DNA from: Phycisphaerales bacterium
Lineage (GTDB): Bacteria > Planctomycetota > Phycisphaerae > Sedimentisphaerales > UBA12454
Length of the DNA stretch: 64,000 bases
Direction: 5' to 3'
NCBI GenBank assembly: GCA_003142595.1
Contig: PLMU01000003.1
Span: 318,501 to 382,500, forward strand
Shown here piece after piece: positions 32,684-42,218 of this stretch. Below the pieces are notes generated by a model. It did not search any database. It saw nothing but the letters and a program-made list of their open reading frames with translations, and was not told where the DNA came from. The position numbers and the translations under genes are program-made. How positions within the stretch are numbered: the stretch's first letter is position 1; each line of letters starts with the position of its first letter.

Positions 32684-33469
32684 TTAAGCCATGATGCCGA
32701 GACGTTTAAGAGTGTTTCTCGACCATCGCATACTCTTAAGCTGTGCCCAGACAAAAAGGAGAAGCACCACTATCGCAAGACCGGTAAAACGGACGAACAT
32801 AAAAGATTTTTCGGCAATATTGTCAGCGGCAAATGCCTGCCAGCTTGCGAGCAGCTCGGAAGGAGTGTAAATCGCGCCGACAATAACGCCCCTGAACATA
32901 ATCTGCCAGGGTAATAACAGGACAATCATAAAGAGCGAAACGAAAAATGCTTTTGTAATGTGACTAATGCCGCCAAGTCTTGCGACAAGAGAAATTTTTA
33001 GTGAGAACAGCAAAGTCAAAGAATACATTATCGAAGAAACAATAAGCAAATAGTCGCAGATTCTGATTACCCAGGAAAGCTGTTCAAAACGGATTTGAAC
33101 GTGGCTAAGGTCGCCGGCGTATTTATGCCAAATGGCGTTAGGCTCGGTCTTTGCAGCATTCGGCTCGGCGACGATAGCCTGGGCGGTCTGTTCGATTTTG
33201 CCGGAACTTGATTCAACTGAAACGGTCTGTTGAGAGGTTGAGGTAACCGTTGTTGTTTTTTCGGTGGATCGGCTGGTATAAGATACTGTATCGTTTGCAT
33301 TGGCAGTAATATGTTCGGTGAACATCAGCCAAAAGCAGACCTGCAGTAAAAACAGGCAGAGAAAACAAATGACAAAGAAAAAGTTTTTATTGCTTTTGAG
33401 CGTTCCAAGAGCCTCGAGGCAATCTGTTGTTTCCAGAAGCTGGTCCTGTTTTTTTGAGTCTTCGGTCAT
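32684..33469 (-). CDS. Hypothetical membrane protein with serine/threonine-rich loop
   Basis: 261 residues. The first membrane helix is at about 30-50. A serine/threonine/alanine-rich loop to about residue 110 follows, then three more helices (about 138-160, 172-195 and 225-245). The ending is basic (SMRWSRNTLKRLG). No family is recognised. AAGGAG precedes the ATG. It is the first gene of a pair with the beta-hydroxyacid dehydrogenase, 5 bases apart, though no functional link is evident. Confidence 0.65.
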   Translation of the reverse strand: MTEDSKKQDQLLETTDCLEALGTLKSNKNFFFVICFLCLFLLQVCFWLMFTEHITANANDTVSYTSRSTEKTTTVTSTSQQTVSVESSSGKIEQTAQAIVAEPNAAKTEPNAIWHKYAGDLSHVQIRFEQLSWVIRICDYLLIVSSIMYSLTLLFSLKISLVARLGGISHITKAFFVSLFMIVLLLPWQIMFRGVIVGAIYTPSELLASWQAFAADNIAEKSFMFVRFTGLAIVVLLLFVWAQLKSMRWSRNTLKRLGIMA

Positions 33470-33512
33470 TTCAGGTTCTCCTTAACCATAATAAGGTATC
33501 TTAATTTTATGC

Positions 33513-34790
33513 CTATTTTAACCGCTTGAAGGTATTTTGTGCAGCAAAAATAGTTTTTTCAATATCCTTTTTTGTCAAAGCGGCGGAAATAAACATCGCC
33601 TCAAAGGGGCTGGGAGCTAAATAAATCCTATTTTTGAGCATTGAGGCGAAGAAAGCCTTGAAAAGCTTTGTATCGGCTGACTTTGCATCGCTGAAGTTTT
33701 CAACCTTTTTTTGCGTGAAAAAGCAGCTTAAAAGAGAGCCGATTCGGTTTATTGTCACAGGAATAGATGCTTTTTTGGCGGCATCGAGCAGGCCAAGATG
33801 GAGGTATATAGAATTTTGCTCAAGGCGAGCATAAAAATCTTTGTCTTTTAAAATTTTCAAAGTCGCTATTGCGGCGGCGGTGGCAAGAGGGTTTCCGCTG
33901 AGTGTGCCGGCCTGATAAACAGGTCCAATCGGGGAGAGCAAATTCATAATTTTGGCTTTTCCGCCGACGGCTGCGCAGGGGACGCCTCCGCCAATGATTT
34001 TTCCCAGGCAGGTCAGGTCCGGTTTAATTTTGAAAATATTCTGGGCGCCGCCAAAGCAAAGACGAAAACCCGTAATAACCTCATCGAAAATCAAAAGAGC
34101 CTTATTTTCATTGCAAAGTTTTCGCAATGCCTGCAAATAGCCTGGTTTTGGAAGGACAATGCCCATATTCGCGGCAACAGGCTCGATAATACAGGCGGCA
34201 ATTTTGTTTTTATATTTTTTAAAGGCTTTGGCGGCAGAATCGATATCGTTGTATTCGGCTACCAGAGTAAGCGAGGAAAGAGCTTTTGGAACACCCGGGC
34301 AGAGCGGTTTTGAAAACTCGGCAGAACCTGAACCGGCCGATACAAGCATTGAATCGCTGTGGCCATGATAACAGCCGGACATTTTGAGGATATAATCTCT
34401 GCCTGTAAAAGCGCGGGCAAGACGAACAGCTGTCATAACGGCTTCGGTGCCGCTGCTGACAAGCCGAACTTTGTCGATGGAATCGAAGGCGGAGCAAATC
34501 ATTTCGGCAAGAGTTGTTTCGGCGGCAGTAGGAGCGCCAAAAGAAGTTCCCTTTTTCGCAGCGGCCTGGACGGCGCGGACAACGGATGGATGAGAATATC
34601 CGAGAATCAAAGCGCCCCAGGAACATACATAATCGATATATTCATTACCGTCGATGTCGTAAATTTTTGAACCTTTGCCTTTGGCGATAAAAAGAGGCGA
34701 ACAATCAACGGAACCATAGGCCCTGACAGGAGAATTTACGCCGCCCGGCATAAAATGAAGGGCTTTTCTGAATTGTTTGAGCGATTTCAT
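33513..34790 (-). CDS. hemL: Glutamate-1-semialdehyde 2,1-aminomutase
   Basis: 425 residues of aminotransferase class III. Typical HemL text: FMPGGVNSPVRA at the start, SGTEAVMTAVRLARAFTGR, FDEVITGFR, the PLP lysine in LTCLGKIIGGGVPCAAVGG, and AGTLSGNPLA. It forms 5-aminolevulinate for tetrapyrroles. That fits the siroheme- and corrinoid-dependent proteins nearby. The ATG at 34790 matches the family start; an earlier in-frame ATG gives 12 atypical residues. Confidence 0.95.
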   Translation of the reverse strand: MKSLKQFRKALHFMPGGVNSPVRAYGSVDCSPLFIAKGKGSKIYDIDGNEYIDYVCSWGALILGYSHPSVVRAVQAAAKKGTSFGAPTAAETTLAEMICSAFDSIDKVRLVSSGTEAVMTAVRLARAFTGRDYILKMSGCYHGHSDSMLVSAGSGSAEFSKPLCPGVPKALSSLTLVAEYNDIDSAAKAFKKYKNKIAACIIEPVAANMGIVLPKPGYLQALRKLCNENKALLIFDEVITGFRLCFGGAQNIFKIKPDLTCLGKIIGGGVPCAAVGGKAKIMNLLSPIGPVYQAGTLSGNPLATAAAIATLKILKDKDFYARLEQNSIYLHLGLLDAAKKASIPVTINRIGSLLSCFFTQKKVENFSDAKSADTKLFKAFFASMLKNRIYLAPSPFEAMFISAALTKKDIEKTIFAAQNTFKRLK

Positions 34791-34987
34791 TGCCGCCACT
34801 ATAATCTTTAAGTGCCAAAAGTGCAATCAGTTGCAATCAAAAGCGATTTGTTTTTTTATTGCAAACCTCAGACAAATGCGTATACTCTGTCTTTCTTAAA
34901 ATAAGCACCGCGCGTATATGTAAACCGTTTTTATTAAAGTACTTGCAGTTAGCGATAAAATTTTTAAATCTTTTTTTGGAGAGCAAT

Positions 34988-37195
34988 ATGCATCTGGTTA
35001 AATGGTTTCGAAAGAATATGACCAAATTGATGGCGATATTCGTGATATTAATCATGATAGCGTTTATTATGCCAACTGTGCTGCAGCAGCTTTCCAAGCC
35101 GCGGAACATAGGACTTGAAAATGCAATGTGGCTGTATGGCAAGGATAAAAAAATCACCGTTAACGACATGAGGCAGGCAACAACAGAACTTGCGGTGCTT
35201 CGCGGATTGTATGTTAATAGATTTCTCATCAGTCAGCCGGATTTGAAGCTGATGCTTTTGGGACAGTTGCTATTTCCGGAAACAGTGCCGGCAGCGGCCT
35301 TAAGCGATGAACTGAAAAAAATGACAGTTCAGGACCACTATTATATAAGTCCTTCAAGAATAGACGACTTTTTTGCGCAGTCCCACGGCAGACCCGAACT
35401 GTACTGGATAGGACTCAAGTACGAAGCCAGCCAGGCGGGTTGCGCTGTGTCTTCAGCGCAGGCAGGAGAAATCCTCAACCGTCTTATTCCCCAGATGACG
35501 AATAATCAGATTGATGCGGCAACAGCCGTCAAAAGGATATGTTCAGCCAATGGTATGACCGATGAGCAGGGACTGACAGCATTCGCGGATGTTCTGTCAA
35601 TTGTGATTTATTCAAGAATTGTAAGTGACTCAGAAAACGTTACCGAGTCGCAGATGGAAAATATGTTTGCGCGAGCAAAGGTAAAAGTCAGCGCTGAATT
35701 TGTGCCGTTCAAGGCCGAAGATTTTCTGAATAAGGCGTCAGAACCTGACGATGCACAGATTATGGCGCAATTTGAGAAATACAAAAATTATCTGCCGGGC
35801 ACAATTAGCGAGGATAACCCTTATGGTTTTGGGTACAAACTGATGCCGCGAATCTCGCTGGATTATATGATAATAAAACTCGAAGACGTGAAGAAACTGG
35901 TTACCAAGCCTACCGAAGAAGAGGTCGAAGACTTCTATCAGCATAATCTCGAACGGTTTACGGAACAGGAACCGGTCGACGTGAACGACCCGAACAGCAA
36001 AACAGCGGCCAGACAAAAAAGTTATGCAGAAGTGGCCGAGGCAATAAGAGACGGATTATACGCCCGAAAAGTAAATTCGCAGGGGACAAAAATTCTCAAC
36101 AAAGCGGTCGAACAGGCCGAATCTAAATTTGAGTCGCTCGATTTGGAAAAGATGGGCGTTGAAGGAATAAAGTCAAAAGCGGGGGATTACACGGCCGCTG
36201 CCGAAGCTTCTTCTAAAGAGTTCAACGTGAAAATTTATACCGGCAGAACTGCACTGCTGAGTACCGAAGAAATACAGAGCAACAAGGATTTTGGAACACT
36301 GATGATGGCCGGTCAGAGCCGAATGCCTGTAAGGCTGACCAGGCTTGCTTTTTCAGTAAAGCAACTTGGCAGCGAAGCAAGCAAACTAAGTCCGTTTGAC
36401 CCTCCAATGCCAAAGATGTATGTCAGTTTCGGGCCACTTTCAGATACGACAGGCAATATAATGGCGATGGTTCGCGTTGTTGATGCAGCGGGTTCCGCTG
36501 TGCCTGCGGATATAGGATTTAGCTACCAAAGGAATCTTCCGGAAATATCTGAAGATGCCAAGGCAGAAAATAAAGTATTTATATTAAAAGATAATGTTAT
36601 AAAAGACTGCAAAAGACTCCAGGGGCTGAAGTTTGCCGAAGATGCCGCCAAGAATTTCCTGGAGACAGTTAAAAAACAATCATGGGACGATGCTCTTGCA
36701 AAAATAAACGGTTCTTCCGGAAAGAAAGGCAAGGCTGAGCCGGAAAAAAAGACATTTGCGATTCAAACATGGAACGAGGTCGGCAGAGTCTCGCAAATGG
36801 ACATAGAGGCGATAAAGATGAGAATAGCCGGCAGTACAAGCACAGAGAATGTTGTCAATCAGGCCATAATATACGGCAAACTTATCAATGCATTTTACTC
36901 GAAGTCTGAGGATATGCAGGCTAAAAATGAAAAGCCTCCGACAATTATTGAATTTGAGCCTACGCTTTCCTGCTATGCGGTGAAAAGCCTAAGCTGCTCT
37001 TCAGTTTCAATCGACGAATATCAAAAGGTCCGCCAGCAGCTTGCTTTCCAGCAGGATTATATCGATTCTCAGAGTATGGCAATAGAACATTTTATGCCGG
37101 AAAATATTCTGAAAAGATTAAATCTTAAACCTGTGAAGGAGCCGAATAAACCAGGCGCAGATTCCAACGATATCAATGCGGGAGAGAATTCGTGA
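34988..37195 (+). CDS. PpiD/SurA-like membrane-anchored periplasmic protein
   Basis: 735 residues. A single N-terminal anchor (about 14-34, after KWFRKNMTKLM) has its bulk outside the cytoplasm. The layout of a SurA_N-like helical region (about 70-230), then repeated V-x-A-E-F-V-P-F and D-D-A-Q-I-M-A-Q-F-E-type segments, resembles PpiD. I see no clear parvulin active site, so it is probably a chaperone rather than an isomerase. ATG 34988 follows GGAGAG. It is overlapped by the next gene (GTGA). Confidence 0.7.
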   Translation: MHLVKWFRKNMTKLMAIFVILIMIAFIMPTVLQQLSKPRNIGLENAMWLYGKDKKITVNDMRQATTELAVLRGLYVNRFLISQPDLKLMLLGQLLFPETVPAAALSDELKKMTVQDHYYISPSRIDDFFAQSHGRPELYWIGLKYEASQAGCAVSSAQAGEILNRLIPQMTNNQIDAATAVKRICSANGMTDEQGLTAFADVLSIVIYSRIVSDSENVTESQMENMFARAKVKVSAEFVPFKAEDFLNKASEPDDAQIMAQFEKYKNYLPGTISEDNPYGFGYKLMPRISLDYMIIKLEDVKKLVTKPTEEEVEDFYQHNLERFTEQEPVDVNDPNSKTAARQKSYAEVAEAIRDGLYARKVNSQGTKILNKAVEQAESKFESLDLEKMGVEGIKSKAGDYTAAAEASSKEFNVKIYTGRTALLSTEEIQSNKDFGTLMMAGQSRMPVRLTRLAFSVKQLGSEASKLSPFDPPMPKMYVSFGPLSDTTGNIMAMVRVVDAAGSAVPADIGFSYQRNLPEISEDAKAENKVFILKDNVIKDCKRLQGLKFAEDAAKNFLETVKKQSWDDALAKINGSSGKKGKAEPEKKTFAIQTWNEVGRVSQMDIEAIKMRIAGSTSTENVVNQAIIYGKLINAFYSKSEDMQAKNEKPPTIIEFEPTLSCYAVKSLSCSSVSIDEYQKVRQQLAFQQDYIDSQSMAIEHFMPENILKRLNLKPVKEPNKPGADSNDINAGENS

Positions 37196-37596
37196 CGCAA
37201 GCGAATAAACTCGGAATGCCCGGCTGGGCCTTTCTTTTTCTTACAGGCGTTTTGGCTTGGTGGATACCCGGCTGCGGGCACTGGATAATCGGGCAATATA
37301 AACGCGCGACGATAATATTTATTTCATTGACGTTCGCGTTCGTGCTGGGCATTTATCTCGGTTCGATTGCCGTAATCGACGCAAGAACCCCATGGTACTG
37401 GGCACAGCTTTTATATTCTCCGGCAACGGCGTATATTGCTCATCTGAGCGGGTCTGTGTATCATCTCAATTCCTACGGCAGACCAAGAGAGATGGGCGAA
37501 ATCTACACGGCCATCGCGGGGATGCTGAATCTTTTGTGCGTTGTCAACGCTGTGTATATGGCACACTGTAATAATGTAAAAGAGCAGAACCAATGA
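37192..37596 (+). CDS. Small membrane protein with PG-x-GH motif
   Basis: 134 residues. Three or four hydrophobic helices; the first ends in WWIPGCGHWIIGQ, similar to the PG-x-GH turn of TM2-like small membrane proteins. GTG at 37192 overlaps the upstream TGA stop and the gene's own stop overlaps the next ATG (ATGA), so it is translationally coupled on both sides. Function unknown; it is linked to the PpiD-like protein. Confidence 0.7.
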   Translation: MTQANKLGMPGWAFLFLTGVLAWWIPGCGHWIIGQYKRATIIFISLTFAFVLGIYLGSIAVIDARTPWYWAQLLYSPATAYIAHLSGSVYHLNSYGRPREMGEIYTAIAGMLNLLCVVNAVYMAHCNNVKEQNQ

Positions 37597-37838
37597 TTGC
37601 TGACTATTGTCTTGCAGGATTGATGGCCCCGGTTTACATCGGCACAACGCCGTATGCGTTTTTTCTCGCATTGCCGCTGATAGTCGTTATAGCGGTTGTC
37701 TATAAAGCGACGAAACTGGAAAAAATTGAATTTGTATCGTTTGTGCGGGAATCATTTCTTCTGTTCTGCTCGATTGTTGTATTTATGGTTGTGGCCGCGA
37801 TAATTATTTTCGCTGTTATGAAACTGACTATAGGCTAA
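37593..37838 (+). CDS. Small two-helix membrane protein
   Basis: 81 residues with helices at about 22-38 and 53-77, joined by a charged loop. It is the last gene of a three-gene operon linked by 4-base overlaps. No family is recognised; it may be a subunit with the preceding membrane protein. Confidence 0.65.
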   Translation: MIADYCLAGLMAPVYIGTTPYAFFLALPLIVVIAVVYKATKLEKIEFVSFVRESFLLFCSIVVFMVVAAIIIFAVMKLTIG

Positions 37839-37883
37839 AAGCAAGCCCGATTCATTTTTGTTAACTTTGTTAACTTCCCTTTT

Positions 37884-40469
37884 TTATTCAACCTTTTTGA
37901 AAGTAAATGTATGCGCGTTGGCGTCGATTTTTATTGTGTCGCCTTCGGCAAATTTGCCTTCGAGAAGCTCGGCGGCGAGTTTATTTTCAAGTCTCTGCTG
38001 GATAGTTCGCTTTAGCGGTCTTGCTCCAAAGGCAATATCGTAGCCTTCATCTATCAATTGTTTTTTGGAATTATTGGTAAACTCAACATTTATATGTCTG
38101 TCTCGCAGTCTCTGCGCAAGGTGAGAGAGCTGTATCTCGACAATTTTTTCGAGGTTCTCTTTGGTTAACATATGGAATACTATACTCTCATCAATTCTGT
38201 TGAGAAATTCCGGCTTGAAATATTTTTTCAAAATATCTTTTACGTGAGCTTCAATTTCCCAGTCAGCCCCTTTTTCTTCGGTGAGCTGCATAATATGTTC
38301 ACTTGCGATGTTGCTGGTCATTATAATAACCGTGTTCTTGAAATCAACCGTTCTGCCCTGGCCGTCAGTGAGTCTGCCTTCATCGAAAACCTGCAGCAGA
38401 ACATTAAAGACGTCCGGATGAGCCTTTTCGATTTCATCAAGCAGCACGACGGAATAAGGTTTCCTGCGAACCGCCTCTGTTAATCTTCCGCCTTCTTCGT
38501 AACCGACGTATCCGGGCGGGGCACCGATTAATCGAGCAACACTGTGCGATTCCATAAATTCACTCATATCGACTCGAATCATTGCGTTAGGGTCATTGAA
38601 TAAAAATTCAGCAAGGGCTTTTGAAAGCTCGGTTTTGCCTACGCCGGTCGGGCCGAGAAATAAAAATACGCCGATAGGTCTGCCGGAATCGCCAAGGCCT
38701 GCGCGGTTTCTGCGAACGGCATTACACAACGCTTCAACGGCTTCGTCCTGGCCTATAACACGTTTATGGATTTGGCTTTCCATAGTCATAAGCCGTTCTT
38801 TTTCGCCGCTTAAAAGCTTTGAAACAGGAACGCCGGTCAATTTTGAAACAATCTGTGCAACGTGTTCTTCCGTAACCTCGTTACGAATCATTTTGCCCGC
38901 GCTGCTTTTGGCGAGCAGTTCTTCTTTTTGTTTAAGCTGTTTTTGCAAATCGGCGATGGTGCTGTATTTCAGTTTCGCGGCCATTTCAAGGTCGCCTTTT
39001 CGCTGCGCCTCTTCGAATTCGGTATTGGCGCGTTCAATTTTTTCTTTAAGCTCTTTTATGGCGTTTATATCCGCCTTTTCGCTTTCCCATTTCGCCGTTA
39101 GTTTTTTATCCTGCTCTTGCAAATCAGCAAGCTGTTTTTCAAGATTCTCAAGCCGTTTTTTACTTGCCGGGTCGGTTTCTTTTTTCAATGCCTGTTTTTC
39201 AATCTGGAGCTGCATTACTTTTCTGCGAATATCGTCGAGCTCGGCGGGCAGGGAATCGTTTTCAATCCGCAATTTCGATGCGGCTTCGTCAATTAAATCA
39301 ATGGCTTTGTCCGGCAGCCATCTGTCGGAAATATATCTATTTGAAAGCGTTGCCGCGGCCACAAGAGCGCCATCGGTAATTCTTACGCCGTGATGAGTGT
39401 CGTATCTGTCTTTCAGTCCACGCAGTATTGCGATAGTTTCTTCGACAGAAGGCGGGTCAACGAGAATCGGCTGGAATCTTCTTTCAAGCGCAGCGTCTTT
39501 TTCGACGTGCTTACGATATTCGTCTATGGTTGTTGCGCCGATGCAGCGAAGTTCGCCGCGGGCAAGTGAAGGTTTTAATAAATTGCCTGCATCGACAGCG
39601 CCTTCGGCACTTCCTGCGCCGACAATGGTGTGAAGCTCATCGATAAAAAGAATAATTCCGCCCTGGGAGGCGATAACTTCTTTCAGGACGGCTTTAAACC
39701 TGTCTTCGAATTCGCCTCTATATTTTGTTCCTGCGATAAGAGCGCCCATATCGAGTGCGACAACTTTTTTATTTTTCAGGCCCGTCGGCACATCACCTGC
39801 GATAATTCTTTGAGCCAGTCCTTCGACGATAGCAGTTTTACCGACGCCCGGTTCGCCGATGAGAACAGGATTATTTTTCGTACGTCGATTTAAAACCTGC
39901 ATACAGCGTCTTATTTCATCTTCTCTGCCGATGACAGGGTCGAGCTTTCCTGCGCGGGCAAGCTCGATGAGGTCTATACTGTATCTTTCGAGAGCCTTGT
40001 ATTTTCCTTCCGGATTAGCATCGGTAACTTTGTCCGAGCCGCGGACTTGTTTCAGTGCCGCCTCAATCTGCTGCGGCGTAATGGAATTGACAGATAAAAT
40101 TTCTTTTGCGTGGCTGTTTACAGATGCAAGAGACAGGAAAAAATGTTCGACGCTTAAATATTCATCGTGCATTTTGTCGGCACGGTTCTGCGCATCAAGC
40201 ACTATCTGGTTGAGGATTGGGTCGGGCATAATCTGAGGACCGGGATTTCCTGTGGGCAGACGGTTGATTTCGCTTTCGGTCATTTCTTTTATGCGTGCGG
40301 TGTTGGCGCCGATTATCTTCAGTGCCATAACGGCAATGCCGTCATCGTCGCGCAGAATGGCACTTAGCAAATGCAGCGGCGAAAGAACGGTGTTGGACTT
40401 TGCCATCGCAATCTGCTGTGCCGTGGCCAGCGCCTCCTGAGCTTTTAATGTGAATTTGTCAAACTGCAT
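37884..40469 (-). CDS. clpB: ClpB disaggregase
   Basis: 861 residues, normal length. Order: Clp N domain (two repeats to about 145), AAA-1 with GEPGVGKTA, a long coiled-coil M domain (about 410-520), and AAA-2 with GPTGVGKTE and a D2 domain ending with FTFKKVE. No ClpP-binding loop is seen, as expected. It resolves aggregates with DnaK. No CIRCE or HrcA site is obvious upstream (40470-40600). Confidence 0.97.
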   Translation of the reverse strand: MQFDKFTLKAQEALATAQQIAMAKSNTVLSPLHLLSAILRDDDGIAVMALKIIGANTARIKEMTESEINRLPTGNPGPQIMPDPILNQIVLDAQNRADKMHDEYLSVEHFFLSLASVNSHAKEILSVNSITPQQIEAALKQVRGSDKVTDANPEGKYKALERYSIDLIELARAGKLDPVIGREDEIRRCMQVLNRRTKNNPVLIGEPGVGKTAIVEGLAQRIIAGDVPTGLKNKKVVALDMGALIAGTKYRGEFEDRFKAVLKEVIASQGGIILFIDELHTIVGAGSAEGAVDAGNLLKPSLARGELRCIGATTIDEYRKHVEKDAALERRFQPILVDPPSVEETIAILRGLKDRYDTHHGVRITDGALVAAATLSNRYISDRWLPDKAIDLIDEAASKLRIENDSLPAELDDIRRKVMQLQIEKQALKKETDPASKKRLENLEKQLADLQEQDKKLTAKWESEKADINAIKELKEKIERANTEFEEAQRKGDLEMAAKLKYSTIADLQKQLKQKEELLAKSSAGKMIRNEVTEEHVAQIVSKLTGVPVSKLLSGEKERLMTMESQIHKRVIGQDEAVEALCNAVRRNRAGLGDSGRPIGVFLFLGPTGVGKTELSKALAEFLFNDPNAMIRVDMSEFMESHSVARLIGAPPGYVGYEEGGRLTEAVRRKPYSVVLLDEIEKAHPDVFNVLLQVFDEGRLTDGQGRTVDFKNTVIIMTSNIASEHIMQLTEEKGADWEIEAHVKDILKKYFKPEFLNRIDESIVFHMLTKENLEKIVEIQLSHLAQRLRDRHINVEFTNNSKKQLIDEGYDIAFGARPLKRTIQQRLENKLAAELLEGKFAEGDTIKIDANAHTFTFKKVE

Positions 40470-40600
40470 CGTATTTCCTTTCCACTCTAAAATACATATA
40501 GAGCAAAGGATATGCCCGAAGCAAGTAAAAACATAAGTGCATAAAAAATATATAGTTACAGAACATAGCGGATTTTGCTTATATGTCAGTTTGGCAGGTT

Positions 40601-40831
40601 TTAAAAGACCAGAGCTAAAAACAGCAGAAGCGTGCCCAAAACCATCCCTGCGAAAGTTATCTGCGACAGGCGATTATATCTTGCAAAATCGGGATGTGTT
40701 TCTTCGAATTCCCAGTAGATATCGTCAAAGTCGGAATCCTGTTTTGGACGAAGTTTTATTTTTACATAGATATGCGCAATAATTGAGATAAAGAAAAGCA
40801 GACTGCCGATGAGTAATAAAATAAATTTCAT
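40601..40831 (-). CDS. Small two-helix membrane protein
   Basis: 76 residues. Helices at about 3-24 and 57-75 flank an acidic loop (DSDFDDIYWEFEE). Its ATG overlaps the stop of the alkaline phosphatase gene by 4 bases (ATGA), so the two are cotranscribed. Function unknown. Confidence 0.65.
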   Translation of the reverse strand: MKFILLLIGSLLFFISIIAHIYVKIKLRPKQDSDFDDIYWEFEETHPDFARYNRLSQITFAGMVLGTLLLFLALVF

Positions 40832-42120
40832 TTTTTTACAGGCGCTTTCTGTTCAAGGAGAGCAAAAATAACTTTCGCTATGTCGGTATTATCTATATAT
40901 GAGCCATAAACAGGGTCTTTACCTTTAACTTTTTCGGCAAAAAGTTTTGAACCCTGACCCTTTGCGAAGAAAAACACAAGCGAGTTCGTATGATTCATGC
41001 TGTTCCAATGCATCTTCGGCATTTTTCCTTTGCCGCTGTTTGAAACGCCGGTTAAATATCCTGTCTGGTGGTCTGCTGTTATGATTACAAGAGTATTCTG
41101 CCAATTGCTTTTAGTCTCCACCCAGTTAATAACTGCATCGGCAGCACCATCGAAATCAATCATCTCTTCAATCATCCTCGGGCTGTTATTTTCGTGCGAT
41201 GCCCAGTCAACGGCCCCGGCCTCAATCATAATAAAAAAACCGTCATTGTTATTGTCAAGAACATTAAGAGGGGCCTTGGTCATCTCGGACAGATTTGATT
41301 CGTTCCGATTTAAAGGCACATCGAAAGGAACGATGGATTTTCCGCTTCGATTTTCCTGTAATGTGGTAGCAGCTTCAGCGATTCCCAAAACCCTTTTTGG
41401 CGTTTTGCCTTGAGCGAGATTTATGAAATCCTGTTTGCTTTGAATTAAAGTCCAGTCATCAGCCGAACCTTTAATGAGTGAGTCCCAGATTTTTTCTGAA
41501 CCGACATATTTAAACTTGCCCGGGGTATCTAATTTTTTGCCGTTATCGTCAAACAGAGGATTTCCACAGCCAAAAATAACTTCCAGCGCACTTTTGTTAA
41601 TCATTTCGTCGGCAATTTCCTCAAAACCTTTTCGGGATTTTTGATGTGCGGCAAATCCTGCAGGCGTGGCGTCGCTTATCAGCACTGTTGTTACAACGCC
41701 GGTTGACATACCGAGCTTTTCGCATTTTTCGATAATATTTTCAAGTTTGTTTCCATTTGGGTCGACGCCAATTGCGCCGTTGGAAGTTTTCACACCGGTT
41801 GCAAGAGTCGTTGCCGCTGCTGCGCTGTCGGTATAACCTGTTTTTACGTAATTAAAATCCTTTGCTGCCTTTTTCGATTCGTAAGAACCGCCGGCGGAGT
41901 AGGTAGTTACCGCGAGTTTTACAGGAAATTTTTCAAAAGACTGCGATTTTTTTTTGCCGTCTCTGTAATAGTCCGCCGCATCGATATGATTAAATCCGCC
42001 GCCGTCGACGATTATCAGAATGATATTCTTCGGACAATTGGTTGAAGAGGCAAAAACAAAAGACTGTACGAAAAGAGACAATAATAATATTTTTGCAACA
42101 GTATTCTGTGATAATTTCAT
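40828..42120 (-). CDS. Secreted alkaline phosphatase
   Basis: 430 residues with a signal peptide (about 1-24). The alkaline phosphatase metal sites appear in order: VDGGG (D), YTDSAAAATTLATG with nucleophile Ser, IEAGAVDWASHENN (E, D, H) and TADHQTG (D, H), plus the final H in MNHTNS. DGGG replaces the usual DGMG. It hydrolyses phosphomonoesters outside the cytoplasm for phosphate supply. No Pho box was identified in the 100-base upstream gap. Confidence 0.93.
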   Translation of the reverse strand: MKLSQNTVAKILLLSLFVQSFVFASSTNCPKNIILIIVDGGGFNHIDAADYYRDGKKKSQSFEKFPVKLAVTTYSAGGSYESKKAAKDFNYVKTGYTDSAAAATTLATGVKTSNGAIGVDPNGNKLENIIEKCEKLGMSTGVVTTVLISDATPAGFAAHQKSRKGFEEIADEMINKSALEVIFGCGNPLFDDNGKKLDTPGKFKYVGSEKIWDSLIKGSADDWTLIQSKQDFINLAQGKTPKRVLGIAEAATTLQENRSGKSIVPFDVPLNRNESNLSEMTKAPLNVLDNNNDGFFIMIEAGAVDWASHENNSPRMIEEMIDFDGAADAVINWVETKSNWQNTLVIITADHQTGYLTGVSNSGKGKMPKMHWNSMNHTNSLVFFFAKGQGSKLFAEKVKGKDPVYGSYIDNTDIAKVIFALLEQKAPVKK

Positions 42121-42218
42121 AATTTATTCCAATATATCGGATTAATATACCGACAAAATAACAAATCTGTCTTAAAACGCAAGCCTGCGCAACATACAGT
42201 TTGTCTATACTATTTGTT

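Noticed and set aside
37858-37890. Terminator after the small membrane gene (GTTAAC-TTT-GTTAAC then T-rich)
   Set aside because: The stem is short and AT-rich and the U tract is interrupted; too weak to call.
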